Assembly: GCF_000952855.1 (NCBI RefSeq)
Contig: NZ_JSVU01000009.1
Coordinates: forward strand, 1 to 64,000
Direction: 5' to 3'
Length of the DNA: 64,000 bases
Source: Aequorivita vladivostokensis
GTDB taxonomy: Bacteria > Bacteroidota > Bacteroidia > Flavobacteriales > Flavobacteriaceae
The notes under the pieces are model-generated. The model was not told the DNA's origin. It did no database searches and saw only the letters and a list, made by a program, of their open reading frames with translations. The translations under genes were made by a program, and so were the position numbers. This document shows, piece after piece, positions 43,703 to 51,977 of this stretch; within the stretch, counting starts at the first letter, position 1, and each line of letters starts with the position of its first letter.

Positions 43703-46700
43703 TTAACCCACGATATTTACGATTTTTCCGGGCACGATAATTACCTTTTTCGGCGTGCGCCCCTCTAAATACTGGGCTGTTTTTTCATGTGCCATTACGG
43801 CAGATTCTATTTCCTCCTTGCTTAAATCGAGTGGCAGTTCCAACGTAAAACGCATTTTTCCGTTAAAGGAGATTGGATATTCCTTGCTGCTTTCTACCAA
43901 ATATTTCTCCTCAAATTTTGGAAAAGGTGCTGTGGAAATACTTTCCGAATGGCCCAATTTCTCCCAAAGCTCTTCTGCAATGTGTGGCGCGTAAGGCGAA
44001 ATTAATATTGCCAACGGCTCCAAAACCTCACGTGAATTGCATTTTTCTGCCGAAAGCTCGTTCACCGCAATCATAAAAGAGGAAACCGAAGTATTAAAAC
44101 TAAAGTTCTCAATATCTTCCTGTACTTTTTTAATGGTTTTGTGAAGTGTTTTCAAGGCCTCCCCCTGCCCCTCCGAAGGAGGGGTGTCCGTTACGTAAAA
44201 GCTTTCATCCGGCCCGGAATGGTACAATTTCCAAAGTTTTTTTAGGAAACCATGTACGCCCGTAATCCCGGCGGTGTTCCACGGTTTTGCCTGTTCCAGC
44301 GGACCAAGGAACATCTCGTACATTCTTAAAGTATCTGCGCCATATTGGTTGCAAATATCATCGGGGTTTACCACGTTATATTTGCTTTTGGACATTTTTT
44401 CTACTTCTCTCGAAACTTTGAAAGTGCCGTCTTCTTCGGTTATAAATTCTGCGTTTTTATATTCTTCTCGCCAATTTTTAAAGGTTTCAAAATTTAATTC
44501 ATTATGAATATTAACAAATGAAACATCAGAATGAATTTGATTTATATCAAAAGTTATATTCCCAATTTCAATTTTATTGAGATAATTATTATTTAGAAGA
44601 AAATCTTTTATAAAATTTTGGTTATGCACTTTAGATGAACTGATAAATAATGTTGGTATTTTATCAGTCTTTTTTAAAATATCAAATATAATCTCGTTAG
44701 CATTTTCTCCCCAAGCAGAAACATTGAAACTTACTCTATTCACAAACGCACTCTCCCCCAAAATCATCCCTTGGTTTATCAGCTTTTTAAAAGGTTCGTC
44801 CACGGGCACCAAGCCGCGGTCGTGCATAAATTTTACCCAAAAACGGCTGTACAACAAATGGCCCGTGGCGTGCTCGCTTCCTCCAATATACAGATCCACG
44901 TTTTTCCAATAGTTTAATGCTTCCTTTGAGGCGAAAACCTCATCGCGTTTTTCGGCTTCCATATATCGGAAAAAGTACCAACTGCTTCCCGCCCAACCTG
45001 GCATCGTATTCAATTCCAAAGGAAAAACGGTTTTATGGTCAATCAAATCGTTGCTGACCACTTCCTTGGTTTCGGTATTCCACGCCCAAACATCGGCACG
45101 GCCCAACGGCGGTTCGCCTTCTTCGGTTGGTAGGTATTTTTCAACCTCGGGGAGGCGCAACGGCAAACATTCCGTAGGGATAATTTGCGGCATTCCATCT
45201 TTGTAATAAATCGGGAACGGCTCGCCCCAATAGCGCTGACGACTAAAAACAGCATCGCGCAAACGGTAATTTATCTTTCCTTTTCCAACACCTTTTTCTT
45301 CCAAAGCCGCGATTATTTTTTCCGTGGCTTCGGAATAGTTTAAATCATTTAGAAAATCACTATTTGTGATAATTGTATTTTCCTTATCGGAATAGGCTTC
45401 CTCAGAAATATCCGCATCCTTAAAAATATTCGGAATTGGCAGATTGAAATGTTTCGCAAAATCGTAATCGCGCTGGTCGCCACAGGGAACGCTCATTACC
45501 GCGCCTGTGCCGTAGCCCGCCAAAACGTAATCGCCAATCCAAATTGGGATGGGTTCCTTTGTAAATGGATGCTCGGCATACGCGCCCGTGAAAACACCTG
45601 TAATGTGCTTTACATCGGCCATTCGTTCGCGCTCGCTGCGTTTTGCGGTGGCTTCCACATACTTTTCAACTGCATCTTTCTGTTCGGCAGTGGTGATTTT
45701 TGAAACCAAATCGTGCTCCGGCGCCAAAACCATAAAACTTACTCCGAAGATGGTATCGGGGCGGGTTGTGAAAACTTCAATTTCGAGGGATGAGGGATGA
45801 GGTATGTGGGATGAGGTTTCGCCAACTCCTAACTCATAACTCATAACTCTAAACTTTACGCTCGCTCCTTTGCTTCTACCAATCCAATTGGTTTGCGAAT
45901 CCTTCAAAGGTTGCGGCCAGTCTATTTTATCAAGTCCGTCAAGTAAACGCTGGGCGTAGGCTGTGATGCGCATACTCCACTGTTTCATCTTTTTTCGCAC
46001 AACCGGATAGCCACCGCGTTCAGAAACGCCGTTTACTATTTCATCATTCGCCAAAACGGTTCCCAGATGCGGGCACCAGTTTACTTCGGTTTCGGCTAAA
46101 TATGTCAATCTATATTTTAGAAGAATTTCCTGCTTTTTCGTTTCAGAAAAATCCAGCCATTCCGAAGCGGTGAAATGCGCAATTCCCTCATCGCAGACTG
46201 CATTTACGTGTACATTTCCTTCCGAAGAAAAAATGGCACGCAGTTCTTCAATGGAACGGGCTTTGTCTGCATCTTTATCATACCAACTTTCAAAAAGCTG
46301 TATGAAAATCCACTGTGTCCATTTGTAATATTCAGGATTTGAGGTACGCACCTCGCGGCTCCAATCGAAGGAAAACCCTATTTTGTCAAGCTGTTCGCGG
46401 TAACGGGCAATATTTTCTTCAGTAGTTTTTGCAGGATGTTGCCCCGTTTGGATGGCATATTGCTCTGCCGGAAGTCCGAAAGAATCATAGCCTTGCGGAT
46501 GCAGCACATTATATCCTTGGTGGCGTTTGTAGCGCGCATAAATATCACTGGCAATGTACCCCAGCGGATGCCCAACGTGCAAGCCCGCGCCGGACGGATA
46601 GGGAAACATATCCAAAACATAATATTTCGGTTTGTCGCTTTTGTTCTCGGCCTTAAAAGTTTGATTTTCGGCCCAATGTTTTTGCCACTTTGCTTCTATC

Positions 46701-46723
46701 TCGTTGAAGTGATATTTGCCCAT
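43703..46723 (-). CDS. leuS: Leucyl-tRNA synthetase with repeat-derived insertions
   Basis: 1006 residues from ATG 46723 (MGKYHFNEIEAKWQKHW). A longer frame to 46960 is rejected because it runs into the UbiA gene and because a -7 box TAAATTTG lies at 46771-46778. The HIGH motif is PYPSGAGLHVGHPLGY (about 45), the editing domain has TTRPDTIFG (about 320), and KMSKSKYN lies near 775. It is longer than the roughly 930-950 residues I recall for relatives. One cause is a heptad-repeat insert (residues about 289-313, just before TTRPDT), another an A+T-rich stretch at about 660-740. A palindrome-coded TPPSEGQGE lies at about 846-853. Core motifs are intact, so it should be active. Confidence 0.95.
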   Translation of the reverse strand: MGKYHFNEIEAKWQKHWAENQTFKAENKSDKPKYYVLDMFPYPSGAGLHVGHPLGYIASDIYARYKRHQGYNVLHPQGYDSFGLPAEQYAIQTGQHPAKTTEENIARYREQLDKIGFSFDWSREVRTSNPEYYKWTQWIFIQLFESWYDKDADKARSIEELRAIFSSEGNVHVNAVCDEGIAHFTASEWLDFSETKKQEILLKYRLTYLAETEVNWCPHLGTVLANDEIVNGVSERGGYPVVRKKMKQWSMRITAYAQRLLDGLDKIDWPQPLKDSQTNWIGRSKGASVKFRVMSYELGVGETSSHIPHPSSLEIEVFTTRPDTIFGVSFMVLAPEHDLVSKITTAEQKDAVEKYVEATAKRSERERMADVKHITGVFTGAYAEHPFTKEPIPIWIGDYVLAGYGTGAVMSVPCGDQRDYDFAKHFNLPIPNIFKDADISEEAYSDKENTIITNSDFLNDLNYSEATEKIIAALEEKGVGKGKINYRLRDAVFSRQRYWGEPFPIYYKDGMPQIIPTECLPLRLPEVEKYLPTEEGEPPLGRADVWAWNTETKEVVSNDLIDHKTVFPLELNTMPGWAGSSWYFFRYMEAEKRDEVFASKEALNYWKNVDLYIGGSEHATGHLLYSRFWVKFMHDRGLVPVDEPFKKLINQGMILGESAFVNRVSFNVSAWGENANEIIFDILKKTDKIPTLFISSSKVHNQNFIKDFLLNNNYLNKIEIGNITFDINQIHSDVSFVNIHNELNFETFKNWREEYKNAEFITEEDGTFKVSREVEKMSKSKYNVVNPDDICNQYGADTLRMYEMFLGPLEQAKPWNTAGITGVHGFLKKLWKLYHSGPDESFYVTDTPPSEGQGEALKTLHKTIKKVQEDIENFSFNTSVSSFMIAVNELSAEKCNSREVLEPLAILISPYAPHIAEELWEKLGHSESISTAPFPKFEEKYLVESSKEYPISFNGKMRFTLELPLDLSKEEIESAVMAHEKTAQYLEGRTPKKVIIVPGKIVNIVG
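44168..44184. repeat. Palindrome inside leuS
   Basis: CCCCTCC-gaa-GGAGGGG is a perfect 7-bp-arm palindrome in an A+T-rich gene, translated as the Pro/Gly/Glu-rich loop TDTPPSEGQGEA before LKTLHKT. It resembles the palindrome in trmN6. Confidence 0.75.
45785..45858. repeat. Heptad repeat array inside leuS, translated in frame
   Basis: Five units (GAGGGAT, GAGGGAT, GAGGTAT, GTGGGAT, GAGGTTT; 45785-45819), four bases, then five units (AACTCCT, AACTCAT, AACTCAT, AACTCTA, AACTTTA; 45824-45858). The two halves are roughly inverse to each other. On the leuS strand it encodes RVMSYELGVGETSSHIPHPS between VKF and IEVFTTRPDT. Confidence 0.88.
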
Positions 46724-46809
46724 CTTCTTGTATTTCTTTTGAAAGTTATTTCCATTGGTGGAAAGAGCCGCAAATTTAAGGTTTATTGGAAGAAGTAAAA
46801 CCCTATATT

Positions 46810-47670
46810 TTAAAAATTTGGATGCAGCAGATTTCCGGAATAAAGCACCCAAATCATCGAAAGAATTGCGGAAACGTTGATGGCAATTCCAAAGATTTTC
46901 ATTTGCGTTACCGAATAGGGTCTGTCTTTGAAGAAAACGAAAATATCCAAAATAAGCCAAAGCGAAAAAACCGCCAAAAAGCCCGACAGCACCCAGTCAT
47001 CAAACCAGAATTTCAGGATATACGCTTCAAATAATAGTAGAAAAAGCATTAAAAACTTCGCATTTTTTCTTCCTATTAAAACTGCAGTGGTTTTCTTTCC
47101 GACCAACTTATCGGGTTCAATATCCATAATTTCCCCAGCAATATGGGCTTGAAAAGCAAAGAGTGTGAGGTAAAGCATTGTTTGCCATGGAAGCATTTCC
47201 AAATTGTTCAGCTGAATACTGAAAAGTGCCGTGAAAACATATCCAACTTGTATTAAAATCTCAAACGGCGGGCGTTCTTTTAGTCGAAACGGTTTGTAGT
47301 TGTAAATGATATTAATAACAATCATAAACAATAAAAGAATGAAAAGTTCGACGCCGCCAACGTAAGCGAAATATGCCAAAAAGGGCACCATTACACAGCA
47401 GATGTGCCACGGTACGTTGGTTAGTTCTTCTTTGCTCAATTTGGCGCCAAAAAGATAGTTTCCCTTTCGCGGGTTTAAGGAATCTGCTTTGCCATCAGTA
47501 AAATCATTCAATCCGTAAACCAAGAAATTCAAAGGAAAAGTAACAAAGAAGAGTCCAACCCAAAAAAGTGGTTTTTCCCAAAAGTTTGAAGCTAGTTGGA
47601 ATGGAACCAAATAAATCCAAATTGTTGGAAACCAAAGTCCCGGTCGGGAAATTTTTAGGGATTTTAGCAA
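46810..47670 (-). CDS. UbiA-family prenyltransferase
   Basis: 286 residues with about eight or nine membrane helices. The first Asp-rich motif is YGLNDFTDGKADSLNPRKG (about 55-73), the second EIMDIEPDKLVGKKTTA (about 172). The LNDxxDxxxDxLNPxK form resembles lycopene elongase-type UbiA enzymes more than menaquinone enzymes, so carotenoid modification is possible; this is a weak inference. It lies upstream of leuS on the same strand with 86 nt between, and is divergent from ftsX. Confidence 0.85.
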   Translation of the reverse strand: MLKSLKISRPGLWFPTIWIYLVPFQLASNFWEKPLFWVGLFFVTFPLNFLVYGLNDFTDGKADSLNPRKGNYLFGAKLSKEELTNVPWHICCVMVPFLAYFAYVGGVELFILLLFMIVINIIYNYKPFRLKERPPFEILIQVGYVFTALFSIQLNNLEMLPWQTMLYLTLFAFQAHIAGEIMDIEPDKLVGKKTTAVLIGRKNAKFLMLFLLLFEAYILKFWFDDWVLSGFLAVFSLWLILDIFVFFKDRPYSVTQMKIFGIAINVSAILSMIWVLYSGNLLHPNF

Positions 47671-47802
47671 ATTTTTTATGATAATACCGAAATTTAGGGC
47701 ACCCCAAAAATAATCTTATTATAACAAATTGGAAACTTTCGGCGTTGTTTAACACAAGATGCAAAATTACTTGTATTTTTACGGCAAAATTCAGCAAACC
47801 CT

Positions 47803-48681
47803 ATGAGTTCTTCTTTTGAAAAATATCAAAAACGCAGATTGATTTCTTCCTATTTTTCAGTGGTCATCAGTATTTCGCTGGTGCTTTTTCTACTGGGATT
47901 GTTGGGCTTGTTGGTTTTGAATTCAAAAAAAGTTGCCGATTATTTTAAGGAACAAATTGCGATCACCGTTTTTTTGAAAGACACGGCGAAGGAAGTTGAA
48001 ATCACCCAATTGAAGCAAAGTTTGGCGCTGGCTGAATATACAAAGTCTGCCACTTTCGTTTCAAAGGAAGATGCCGCAAAGGAGCACCAAGAAACTTTGG
48101 GCGAAAATTTCATTGAATATCTGGGCGAAAATCCACTTCAAAATAGCATTGACGTTTACATTTTGGCAGACTACGTTACGCCCGCAAAAATGGAGGAAAT
48201 AACAAACGAGCTGAAAAGCAAGGATTTTGTGGACGATGTTATTTACGACAAGCCTTTGATTGCGCAGCTTACTGAAAACGTGAAACGCATTAGTTTTTGG
48301 GTTTTGGTCATCAGTGGAATTTTTACGTTTATCGCGGTATTGCTTATAAACAGTAGCATTCGATTGAGTATTTACGCAAAACGGTTTACCATAAAAACCA
48401 TGCAGATGGTGGGCGCGACCAAGAAATTTATCCGCAAACCCTTTGTCTGGAAAAGTGTTCGATTAGGAATTGTGGGGGCCATTGTGGCAATGATCGGGAT
48501 GGGCGTAGTGCTTTACTACCTCAATGAAAGTTTTCCACAGTTGCAATTATTGGGCGATCCGCTGCTCTTGGCGGTTTTGTTTATATTTATATTTTTAATG
48601 GGCGTTTTGATAACCTGGATAAGTACATTTATAGCTACGCAACGCTTTTTGAACCTGCGAACGGATGATTTGTATTATTGA
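47803..48681 (+). CDS. ftsX: Cell division protein FtsX
   Basis: 292 residues with the four-helix FtsX topology: TM1 (about 20-45), a periplasmic domain (about 46-165, IAITVFLKDTAKEVEITQLKQSL), then TM2-4 (about 168-190, 225-245 and 255-280) with the cytoplasmic loop MQMVGATKKFIRKPFVWKSVRLG that contacts FtsE. FtsEX activates peptidoglycan hydrolases at the septum. FtsE is not in the window. It begins the conserved block ftsX-DUF3098-uppP-truB. Confidence 0.93.
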   Translation: MSSSFEKYQKRRLISSYFSVVISISLVLFLLGLLGLLVLNSKKVADYFKEQIAITVFLKDTAKEVEITQLKQSLALAEYTKSATFVSKEDAAKEHQETLGENFIEYLGENPLQNSIDVYILADYVTPAKMEEITNELKSKDFVDDVIYDKPLIAQLTENVKRISFWVLVISGIFTFIAVLLINSSIRLSIYAKRFTIKTMQMVGATKKFIRKPFVWKSVRLGIVGAIVAMIGMGVVLYYLNESFPQLQLLGDPLLLAVLFIFIFLMGVLITWISTFIATQRFLNLRTDDLYY

Positions 48682-48701
48682 TAGTTTCTTTACAAATCAG
48701 T

Positions 48702-48736
48702 GAAACCTGTAACTTTGAACTTGAAACCTGAAACTT
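48702..48736. repeat. Heptad repeat tract upstream of the DUF3098 gene
   Basis: Five 7-bp units GAAACCT, GTAACTT, TGAACTT, GAAACCT, GAAACTT, ending 8 nt before the DUF3098 start. The unit GAAACCT is the same as in the array at 297-820. Confidence 0.8.
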
Positions 48737-48744
48737 TTTAAACA

Positions 48745-49008
48745 ATGGGAGAGAAAAAACGAAAAGAAGACTATAAGCCCGAATTTGTTTTTGAGCGAAA
48801 AAACTACAAATTCATGCTCATTGGCGTGGCGTTTATCGCCTTGGGTTTTATACTAATGACGGGTGGCGGCAGCGACGACCCGAACGTTTTCAATCCTGAA
48901 ATTTACAATTGGAGAAGAATACGCTTGGCTCCCGCAATGGTGCTTTTGGGCTTTGCGATTGAAGTATATACCATTTTGTTGAAACCCGATAGCAAAGAAG
49001 AAAATTAG
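48745..49008 (+). CDS. DUF3098 membrane protein
   Basis: 87 residues. A charged N-terminus with FVFERKNYKFMLIGVAFIALGFILM (first helix), a short loop with GGGSDDPNVFNPEIYNWRRIRLAPAMVLLGFAIEVYTIL (second helix). The function is unknown; the family sits between ftsX and uppP in flavobacteria. Its TAG stop overlaps the GTG start of uppP by one base, indicating coupled translation and a link to the envelope genes. Confidence 0.92.
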   Translation: MGEKKRKEDYKPEFVFERKNYKFMLIGVAFIALGFILMTGGGSDDPNVFNPEIYNWRRIRLAPAMVLLGFAIEVYTILLKPDSKEEN

Positions 49009-49802
49009 TGGATTATATAGACGCCATTATTCTTGGTATTATACAAGGTTTTACGGAATTTTTACCCGTTTCCTCCAGCGGCCATCTCGAAATAGGAAAA
49101 GCAATTTTGGGAGATACTTCGGTGCCCGAGGAAAGTTTGCTTTTTACGGTAATTCTCCACTTTGCTACGGCGGTCAGTACGCTCGTGGTTTTTAGAAAAG
49201 ATATTATTCAGATTTTTGGGGGCATTCTGAAATTTCAATGGAATGAAGAGACGCAATTTGCTTTTAAAATCGTTCTTTCCATGCTGCCGGCCGTTATAAT
49301 CGGTTTGCTTTTTGAAGAGGAGTTGGAATCATTTTTCGGCGGAAGCATTGCTTTCGTAGGAGCTATGCTCATAATTACCGCTGTCCTTTTGTGGTTGGCA
49401 GATCGTTCCAAAAACACTGGAAAGCCAGTAACCATTAAGGATTCCATTATTATAGGAGTAGCGCAAGCCGTGGCTATGTTACCCGGAATTTCCCGAAGTG
49501 GCGCCACAATTTCTACCTCCGTACTTTTGGGCAATGACAAAACCAAAGCCGCCCGGTTTTCATTCTTAATGGTCGTTCCCTTAATCTTTGGGAAAATAGC
49601 AAAGGATCTTTTGAGTGGTGAAATATCAACCCACAACACAAATTTGGGCGTTATGGGCGTAGGTTTTTTGGCCGCATTTATCTGCGGACTTATAGCCTGC
49701 ACTTGGATGATTTCACTCGTTAAAAAAAGCAAGCTGCGCTACTTTTCAATCTATTGTGTACTCATTGGCCTTATTGCCATCATTTCAAGTTTTTACGTGT
49801 AA
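49008..49802 (+). CDS. uppP: Undecaprenyl-diphosphatase
   Basis: 264 residues of the BacA/UppP integral membrane family. The first catalytic region is IIQGFTEFLPVSSSGHLEIGK (about 11-31), the second MLPGISRSGATISTSVLLG (about 147-165). It recycles undecaprenyl pyrophosphate to the monophosphate carrier for peptidoglycan and surface glycans. It starts with GTG in TAGTG, overlapping the DUF3098 stop, and ends in TAATG with truB, so three genes are chained by one-base overlaps. Confidence 0.97.
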   Translation: MDYIDAIILGIIQGFTEFLPVSSSGHLEIGKAILGDTSVPEESLLFTVILHFATAVSTLVVFRKDIIQIFGGILKFQWNEETQFAFKIVLSMLPAVIIGLLFEEELESFFGGSIAFVGAMLIITAVLLWLADRSKNTGKPVTIKDSIIIGVAQAVAMLPGISRSGATISTSVLLGNDKTKAARFSFLMVVPLIFGKIAKDLLSGEISTHNTNLGVMGVGFLAAFICGLIACTWMISLVKKSKLRYFSIYCVLIGLIAIISSFYV

Positions 49803-50491
49803 TGACTGCAGAGGATTACAAAGAAGGCCAAGTAATTTTGATAGATAAACCCTTGGAATGGACATCTTTCCAAGCGGTAAACAAAGTGCGTTGGTTAATT
49901 CGGAAATCCTTCGGAATAAAAAAAATAAAAGTGGGCCACGCTGGCACGCTCGATCCTTTGGCCACGGGGCTTTTAATTATTTGTACTGGAAAATTCACAA
50001 AAAAAATAGACGCGTTCCAAGCGCAGGAGAAGGAATACACGGGTACTTTTACACTTGGCTGCACTACGCCGAGTTACGATTTGGAAACGGAGATTGATCA
50101 AACTTTTGATATTTCAGAAATAACTTCAGAAAAAATACACGAAGCCACAAAACAATTCATTGGTGAAATTCAACAGCAACCGCCCGTTTTTTCGGCCTTG
50201 AAAAAAGAAGGAAAACGTTTGTATGAATTTGCCCGAAGTGGCGAAGAAGTTGAAATTCCTTTTCGAACCATTACTATTTCAGAATTTGAAATAACAAAGA
50301 TTGCGCTTCCAAAAGTAGATTTCAGAGTGGTTTGCAGCAAAGGCACGTATATCCGCTCCTTGGCAAATGATTTTGGCAAGGCATTAAATAACGGCGCACA
50401 TCTTTCTGCCCTGCGCAGAACCCGAATAGGTGAATTTTCTGTGGAAAAAGCCGTCGGTATTGAAGCTTTCGAGGCCTCGCTTCCAAGTTAA
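49802..50491 (+). CDS. truB: tRNA pseudouridine-55 synthase
   Basis: 229 residues from ATG 49802, which overlaps the uppP stop. The longer frame from 49754 lies inside uppP. The catalytic motif is VGHAGTLDPLATGLLIICTG with the nucleophilic Asp at about 50. KEYTGTFTLGCTTPSYDLETE and CSKGTYIRSLANDFG are the usual TruB elements. It lacks a long C-terminal PUA domain, as in short Bacteroidota forms. It forms psi55 in the T-loop of tRNAs. Confidence 0.97.
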   Translation: MTAEDYKEGQVILIDKPLEWTSFQAVNKVRWLIRKSFGIKKIKVGHAGTLDPLATGLLIICTGKFTKKIDAFQAQEKEYTGTFTLGCTTPSYDLETEIDQTFDISEITSEKIHEATKQFIGEIQQQPPVFSALKKEGKRLYEFARSGEEVEIPFRTITISEFEITKIALPKVDFRVVCSKGTYIRSLANDFGKALNNGAHLSALRRTRIGEFSVEKAVGIEAFEASLPS

Positions 50492-50562
50492 AATATCTTT
50501 AATACCATCTTAATTTTCAGCAGTTTTGTGGAATTTTGCACAAAATTTCGGTACTTGCAATA

Positions 50563-51285
50563 ATGAATTTCAATTATTCATACAGAGCGTTCCTTATCAC
50601 TTCCCTGCTTACGGGCAGTTTGGTGCTATTCCTATTCAGCGTGAAACTTTCAAAAGAACAGGAGGAAAACACTGAAGAAACCTATGATGTAGTGATGGCT
50701 CCCGAGGAATTGCTTCCCGAAGATCTCGCCATTGCCGAACTCACCCCTGAAAAAGTAAAGATTGAAACCAATCGCGCTTATAACGAAGCCGAAAAATTTA
50801 TTTCCTCGGTTGAAAATGAAGACGAAGAAATAACCGAAACCACCGAAGGTAAACTTCAAGAAATGAACGAGGCTTTGGAAAATTCAAAAAGCGACAACGG
50901 GAACGGAGCTACAGTAACAACAAAGCCAGAAAAAGAAAAAAAGAAAAAATTCTCCAATAGCGAAACCGGAAAAGAGGGCGAGGCAGTTGTAAAAAGCGGT
51001 AATCGCAACACCACCATTAGCTACCAGTTGGTAAACCGCAAGGATATTGACCTGCCAAATCCCGTCTATACCTGTTATGGCTCGGGAAAAGTGGTGATAA
51101 ACGTGGAGGTGAACAATCTGGGAAAGGTTGTGAAAAATTCATATAACAAAACCGCTTCCACAACATCCAACGAGTGTTTGATTGATGCTGCGCTGGAATA
51201 TTCCGAGCAGGCGCGTTTCAGTACGGATGCCTCCAAGGCGAAACAGTTGGGTACGATTACCTTTAATTTTCCCGGGCAACAATGA
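50563..51285 (+). CDS. Membrane-anchored TonB-like C-terminal domain protein
   Basis: 240 residues from ATG 50563 (MNFNYSYRAFLITSLLTG); an upstream ATG at 50536 would add nine residues. One N-terminal membrane helix (about 9-28) is followed by a long acidic, charged and low-complexity periplasmic stretch (about 30-150, with KPEKEKKKKFSN). The C-terminal domain (about 160-240) has the TonB-like pattern NPVYTCYGSGKVVINVEVNNLGKVV...CLIDAALEYSEQARF. It may be an energy transducer or scaffold for envelope proteins; no ExbB/D genes are near. Confidence in the fold is moderate. Confidence 0.7.
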   Translation: MNFNYSYRAFLITSLLTGSLVLFLFSVKLSKEQEENTEETYDVVMAPEELLPEDLAIAELTPEKVKIETNRAYNEAEKFISSVENEDEEITETTEGKLQEMNEALENSKSDNGNGATVTTKPEKEKKKKFSNSETGKEGEAVVKSGNRNTTISYQLVNRKDIDLPNPVYTCYGSGKVVINVEVNNLGKVVKNSYNKTASTTSNECLIDAALEYSEQARFSTDASKAKQLGTITFNFPGQQ

Positions 51286-51295
51286 AAAAAGTTTT

Positions 51296-51380
51296 CAGTT
51301 GGCAGTTGCAGTTGACAGTTTAACCCCCAACCCTTAAAGGGGTGCAGGAGTTGGCTTCCACCGGGGCGGACTGGGGTAGG
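51296..51380. repeat. Heptad tract and G+C-rich palindromic element upstream of tag
   Basis: CAGTTGG, CAGTTG, CAGTTGA, CAGTTTA (51296-51322, one unit a base short) run into a C-then-G-rich segment (AACCCCCAACCC...GGGGTG, then CCGGGGCGGACTGGGG) of the palindromic type seen elsewhere in this window. Confidence 0.65.
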
Positions 51381-51401
51381 AATATTTGTAAAATATGAAA
51401 T

Positions 51402-51971
51402 ATGAATTCAGAAAAAGTGCGCTGCGGATGGTGCGGCACCGATCCGCTCTACGTAACATACCACGATGAGGAATGGGGCGTGCCCGTGAAGGATGACAAA
51501 AAAATGTTTGAATTTCTGCTTTTGGAAACCTTTCAGGCAGGACTGAGTTGGATTACCATTCTTCGGAAACGTGAAAATTTTAGAAAAGCCTTTGACAATT
51601 TCGACTATAAAAAAATAGCCAAATACGACCAATCCAAAATTGACGCACTGCTGCAGGACGAAGGGATTATTCGCAATAAACTGAAAGTACATTCCGCAGT
51701 TACAAACGCGCGAGCTTTTATGGAAATCCAAAAGGAATTTGGAAGTTTTAACCAATATATCTGGGGTTTCGTAAACCACAAACCCATTAAGAATATCTGG
51801 AAGACCCACAAAGATGCGCCAGCAACGAGCCCCGAAAGTGATGCCTTGAGCAAGGACCTAAAAAAACGGGGATTTAAGTTTGTGGGCAGCACCGTGGTTT
51901 ACGCCCATATGCAGGCCACCGGAATGGTGAACGACCATATCGAGAGTTGCTTCCGCTTTCACGAAGTATGA
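51402..51971 (+). CDS. tag: DNA-3-methyladenine glycosylase I
   Basis: 189 residues, the usual Tag length. RCGWCGTDPLYVTYHDEEWGVPVKDDKKMFEFLLLE at the N-terminus holds the first zinc Cys and the conserved Glu, FQAGLSWITILRKRENF the base pocket, and the C-terminal HMQATGMVNDHIESCFRFHE the remaining His and Cys zinc ligands. It removes 3-methyladenine from DNA. It complements the other repair genes of the window (ATL and the translesion operon). Monocistronic. Confidence 0.96.
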   Translation: MNSEKVRCGWCGTDPLYVTYHDEEWGVPVKDDKKMFEFLLLETFQAGLSWITILRKRENFRKAFDNFDYKKIAKYDQSKIDALLQDEGIIRNKLKVHSAVTNARAFMEIQKEFGSFNQYIWGFVNHKPIKNIWKTHKDAPATSPESDALSKDLKKRGFKFVGSTVVYAHMQATGMVNDHIESCFRFHEV

Positions 51972-51977
51972 TTTTTT

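Noticed and set aside
46724-46960. N-terminal extension of leuS
   Set aside because: The extra 79 residues read through the promoter region (TAAATTTG at 46771-46778) and into the 3' end of the UbiA gene. The conserved LeuRS start is MGKYHFNEIEAKW at 46723.
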